Both the position numbers and the translations under genes were made by a program. Below are positions 60,623-64,000 of a stretch of DNA of 64,000 bases, piece after piece. Source of the DNA: Jacaranda mimosifolia (lineage: Eukaryota > Streptophyta > Magnoliopsida > Lamiales > Bignoniaceae); the NCBI GenBank assembly GCA_018894105.1, contig CM032119.1, positions 15,393,246 to 15,457,245 on the forward strand. Direction: 5' to 3'. The notes below the pieces were generated by a model. It saw only the letters and a list, made by a program, of their open reading frames with translations. It was not told where the DNA came from and searched no databases. Numbering within the stretch: the stretch's first letter is position 1; each line of letters begins with the position of its first letter.

Positions 60623-62243
60623 ATGGACTCAGATCCAGCCATAGTGGATCTCATCTACCAAATCGAGGCTCTTAAATGCTCTGAAGTAGATAGGCCCCCC
60701 CGGCATACTTACAAATCCTAAATTGTTATAGCCAAAGCTATCTTAGACAAACCTATTAATATTGGTCTCTTTAAAGTTTCTCTATCTAAAGCCTGGGGCT
60801 TAGCGAATTCGGTGGTTATTAATCATGTGGATCCAAACATGATAGTGGTAGTGTTGGAAGAGAACAACGTGCTAAAGAGAATCATAAGTCTGCCTTGGAA
60901 TGTCAAAAAAATCCAAATCTTAATAAGCATTTGGCTAGAAGATAAATGTTTGCAGGAAGTTGATCTCTCTCAGTTAACGATCTGGATTCATGCATTCAAT
61001 ATCCCGGTGATGTCTACAAATTTGGATACTGCTAAGTCCATTGGGGATTCGGTGGGGGTCTTTCTCAAAGCAGACTTAGCTACAGATGCTCATAAATAGA
61101 GGAAAACCTTTCGTATTAGGGTGGAAATGGACATTTCAAAACCTCTTGTGGATCATGTCCTCTTGCAAGTTTCCCTAGCAAAGGTGATGAAGATTGAAAT
61201 AAGGTACGAGAGACTAGGTGAATTCTACTTTGCTTGTGGATGTCTAGGCCATAAAATGGAGCCATGCCCAATCCAATATGAAGATGATACACACAAGGCA
61301 AATCAGAAATTTGGTCCATGGTTGCATGTGGAGTTTGATTCGGTTCAAAATCCTTTTTTGGTTGACAATTCCAAGCATCCAAATTCCCACAACGGTGAAA
61401 GTTCTTCAACAAGCCACTGCAACATCTCCCCCAAACCCATGCAAAACAATACCATATGCTCATTTAATGCTTTTGATCCCACATTAACTCTTGCACCAAA
61501 AATATGGCCGCCCATTCCCATCACACAAGCACGTACACCCATTTTAGCTATTTCGCCCCCAAGGTCATTAATGAGCCAGATTCCCAGCTGATTCGGTCCT
61601 TAAAATCATCCACAATCTCTGGCCACCAGAATTCGGCCAAGCTGCAAAATCCTAAAAACCTTAAAATCATTCCTACCTTTCCCACATCTTCACCCATACC
61701 GATACCCCTCCCCACTAAATCTTCCAAAATAGGCCATGCAAAATCTTAGTGGACACATCCAAAATTAAGGCCTATTTATTCTTCCCACAAAACCCAACCA
61801 TAGCTAATCCTCTCTCAAGCCCAACAAAAAATCCCAACCCACTCAAAAGAATTCTTGAACTTATGACCAACCCCATTACCTTCAAATAACCCAAACTGGG
61901 TCTACATATCCATTCCTCTCCAAATCTGCTCATGAGTAGAGATTTATACCTCCCATCCCCTCACAACCTGTCCCTTGAGAAATGTTGTATCTCAAACAAG
62001 TTGTATTTGGTTGCTGAACAGACACCCCAGCCTGCTGAGAAAGTGGGTGTAACTCTGGTGGAAGAAACTATGTTGATCATGAATCGTAGAATGTTCAAAG
62101 TTAAAATAACAAACTCACATCTTAACTCCTCTCATGTTTCAAACTCTCAGCTTTCCCTGAATATTGAACCAAAAAAATCATCTGTGATCATTGAAGAAAT
62201 TCAACTCTCAAATGCTGATGGCCCGGAGGGGTCACGAAAATAA
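60623..62243 (+). pseudogene. LINE ORF1 (DUF4283-like plus CCHC knuckle), degenerate
   Basis: The ATG at 60623 starts MDSDPAIVDLIYQIEALK. The DUF4283-like part contains ISLPWNVKKIQILISIW and LSQLTIWIHAFNIPVM. A knuckle reads FYFACGCLGHKMEPC (about 61225-61265), with Tyr where the first Cys is expected, consistent with TGC to TAC. In-frame stops occur at about 60719 and 61097, and the frame changes near 61500-61900 in the Pro/Ser-rich C-terminal half. ORF1 proteins of plant L1 elements bind the element RNA. Confidence 0.82.
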
Positions 62244-62248
62244 TCCCC

Positions 62249-64000
62249 ATGAAAATCATTTCCTGGAATTGCCAAGGGTTAGCCCAACCCAAGGCAATCA
62301 GAGCTCTTAGGGCAACTCTCTCCTTTCATTCTCCTTCTTTAATCTTCATCTGTGAACTCAAAATTTCTCCTTCTCCCCAGCTTCCAAAACTCTCAATTCT
62401 GCTCGTCTCTTGAATCATTTCTTTGCCCTCCCCCCATCGGTCTTGCCGGTAGGCTCTGTTTTGCTTGGTCGGATGACTATGATGTTCAAGTGGTTGGCCA
62501 TAATAATTGGCTGGTTAGCGCCATTGTAAATATGCCAAACTTTCCGCCTTAGCTCCTTACTGGAATCTATTGTCCTTGTACTGCCAATTCTAAATTGGCG
62601 TTTTGGTCTAATCTTACTGAGATTGGGAACTCTTTTGATGGCCCATGGGTGTTGATTGGTGATTTCAATAACATTACAAACCAAACAGAGAAAAAAGGTG
62701 GTAATTCCTTTGCCTCTTCTTTTTGCCAGTCCTTAAACCATGACCTTAACTAGTTAAATTTGATTGACCTGGGATTTTGGGGAAACCCTTACACGTGGAA
62801 TATCAAGTGTAGTGGTTTGGCTAACATCCGAGTCCGCCTTGATAGGGCAGTAGCTAACCCAGAATGGCTTACCCTCTTCCTGCTTTCCTCGATCTCACAT
62901 CTGGTGGCTCTGTCTTCTGACCACAATCCTATCATTCTTAACATTGCACCTAACTTGCCTAAAAGTCCAAAACCTTTTCGGTTTGAAAACATATGGCTTG
63001 AAGAGGATTTCTGTTTTCTATTAGTCAAAATGCTTGGAGCATGAATTTCATAGGATCACCCTATTTTATCTTCCATTCCAAATCCAAAGTTACTCGTTCA
63101 GCTCTTCGCTTCTGGAACAAAACCTACTTTGGTAACCTTCACCAGAATATCAATACTGTCTTTAAATCCATTGAAACCATTCAATTGGAAGACCAGAATG
63201 AAGAAAACCTTGCAAAGGAAGCCGCTCTTCAATTGGAGCTGGACTTTCTCAGGAAGAAAGAACAAATTCTTTGGAAGCAAAAATCCAAGGCCATATGGCT
63301 TCGGGACAAAGATGCCAACACAAGGTATTTTCACATTACTTCAATCACCCATTCTCGTTTTAATCATGTTGATTCTATTAAATGTTATGATGGCTTTGTG
63401 GTCTCATCCTAGAATGATATTGCTTCTAAGTTTACTGAATATTTCAAAAATCTTTTCTCTACTTCTTTGAGGGATTCTGGATTTCCATTCCCAAATAATT
63501 TGGATAACTTGTTTCCTAAGGTGATTAGTGAGAATAACAATGAAATGTTATGCCAACTCCCTTCTCTCAAGGAGATTCATCAAGTAGCATTTAGCTTTGA
63601 TTGTAATTCCTCGCCAGGCCTTGATGGATTCTCCCTAACGTTTTTTAAAAAATGCTAGCACATTGTTGGGTTGACCGTCTCAAAGGCAGTAGTCCATTTC
63701 TTTGCTACAGGGCACTTACTCAAAGCATTAAACCATTCCTTTATCACTCTTATTCCCAAAATTCAAAAGCGGCAAAAGTGGAGCAATTTAAGCTGATTAG
63801 CTTATGTAATGTGATCTACAAAATCATCTCCAAAAATCCAGGGAACTGATTGAAAAAGGTTCTGGACAAAGTGATCTCTCCAACCTAAATGGCTTTCATT
63901 GCTAACTGTCACATAGGGGACAATTCTATCATTACTCATGAAGTTATGCATTACTTGAACCGAAAAAAAGGGAAAAATGGATTTATGGCCCTCAAAATTG
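62249..64000 (+). pseudogene. LINE ORF2 (endonuclease and start of reverse transcriptase), degenerate
   Basis: The ATG at 62249, five bases after the ORF1 stop, opens MKIISWNCQGLAQPKAIRAL, the N-terminus of an AP-type endonuclease. After frameshifts come VLIGDFNNI (62650), VRLDRAVANPEW (62830) and SSDHNPI (62915), the usual active-site motifs. The RT region begins with SPGLDGFSLTFFKKC (about 63610-63655, Leu where Pro is usual) and continues in broken frames (FITLIPKIQK; GDNSIITHEV). The window ends inside RT. Confidence 0.88.

Larger units (their letters stand above)
60400..64000 (+). mobile_element. L1-type LINE retrotransposon, 5' part, runs off the window
   Basis: A CT-rich leader (about 60400-60620) is followed by an ORF1-like frame and, after a short spacer, an ORF2-like frame with endonuclease then reverse transcriptase. 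This is the plant L1 layout. The sequence is still RT-coding at 64000. Confidence 0.88.

Overview
This window is nuclear DNA of a flowering plant, most likely a eudicot. It is AT-rich and carries GT-AG introns, a plant-type vacuolar syntaxin gene, and every common class of plant transposable element. Only one gene looks intact: a SYP2-family Qa-SNARE (SYP22-like) at 54003-58709 on the + strand, in seven coding exons, encoding 273 residues. Nearly everything else is transposon sequence, much of it nested.

Layout. (1) 1-23613: a decayed Athila/Tat-like Ty3/gypsy element. Its 5' LTR is split in two (1-286 and 19832-20213) by a ~19.5 kb CACTA-type DNA transposon (287-19831). The CACTA element shows no transposase. 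It carries intron-containing pieces of three unrelated host genes: quinolinate synthase and PFP alpha subunit on the - strand, and ARPC2 on the + strand. A 6.3 kb Mutator-like element (MULE, 11281-17616) with a perfect 9-bp target duplication landed just downstream of an ARPC2 exon. The MULE has a decayed transposase and a second decayed gene, a GRF-type zinc-finger protein with a C-terminal membrane segment. (2) 24450-40348: a Ty1/copia element (Copia-1, + strand) interrupted by a second one (Copia-2, 29848-39984, - strand, LTRs about 2.2 kb, Angela-like). (3) 41168-50719: a complete but decayed Sirevirus-like copia element (Copia-3, - strand) with a perfect 5-bp target duplication and an extra 3' ORF. 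(4) 52432-53263: a hAT-like non-autonomous element just upstream of the syntaxin promoter. (5) 53440-59330: the syntaxin gene. (6) about 60400-64000: a decayed L1-type LINE running off the right edge.

The most unusual signals are structural. Copia-2 has two separate arrays of short hairpins. In each array the loop or core is conserved while the stem arms change together and stay complementary. One array is in the LTR upstream of the TATA box (nine hairpins, present in both LTRs); the other is in the 5' leader just before gag (four hairpins sharing a 19-nt loop). The second notable object is the CACTA element with three captured host-gene fragments. Many inactivating changes in the MULE genes fit G:C to A:T transitions at Trp, Cys, His and Arg codons, as expected of methylated, silenced DNA.

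Boundaries of degenerate coding regions are approximate. Family names rest on motifs read by eye, not on database searches.
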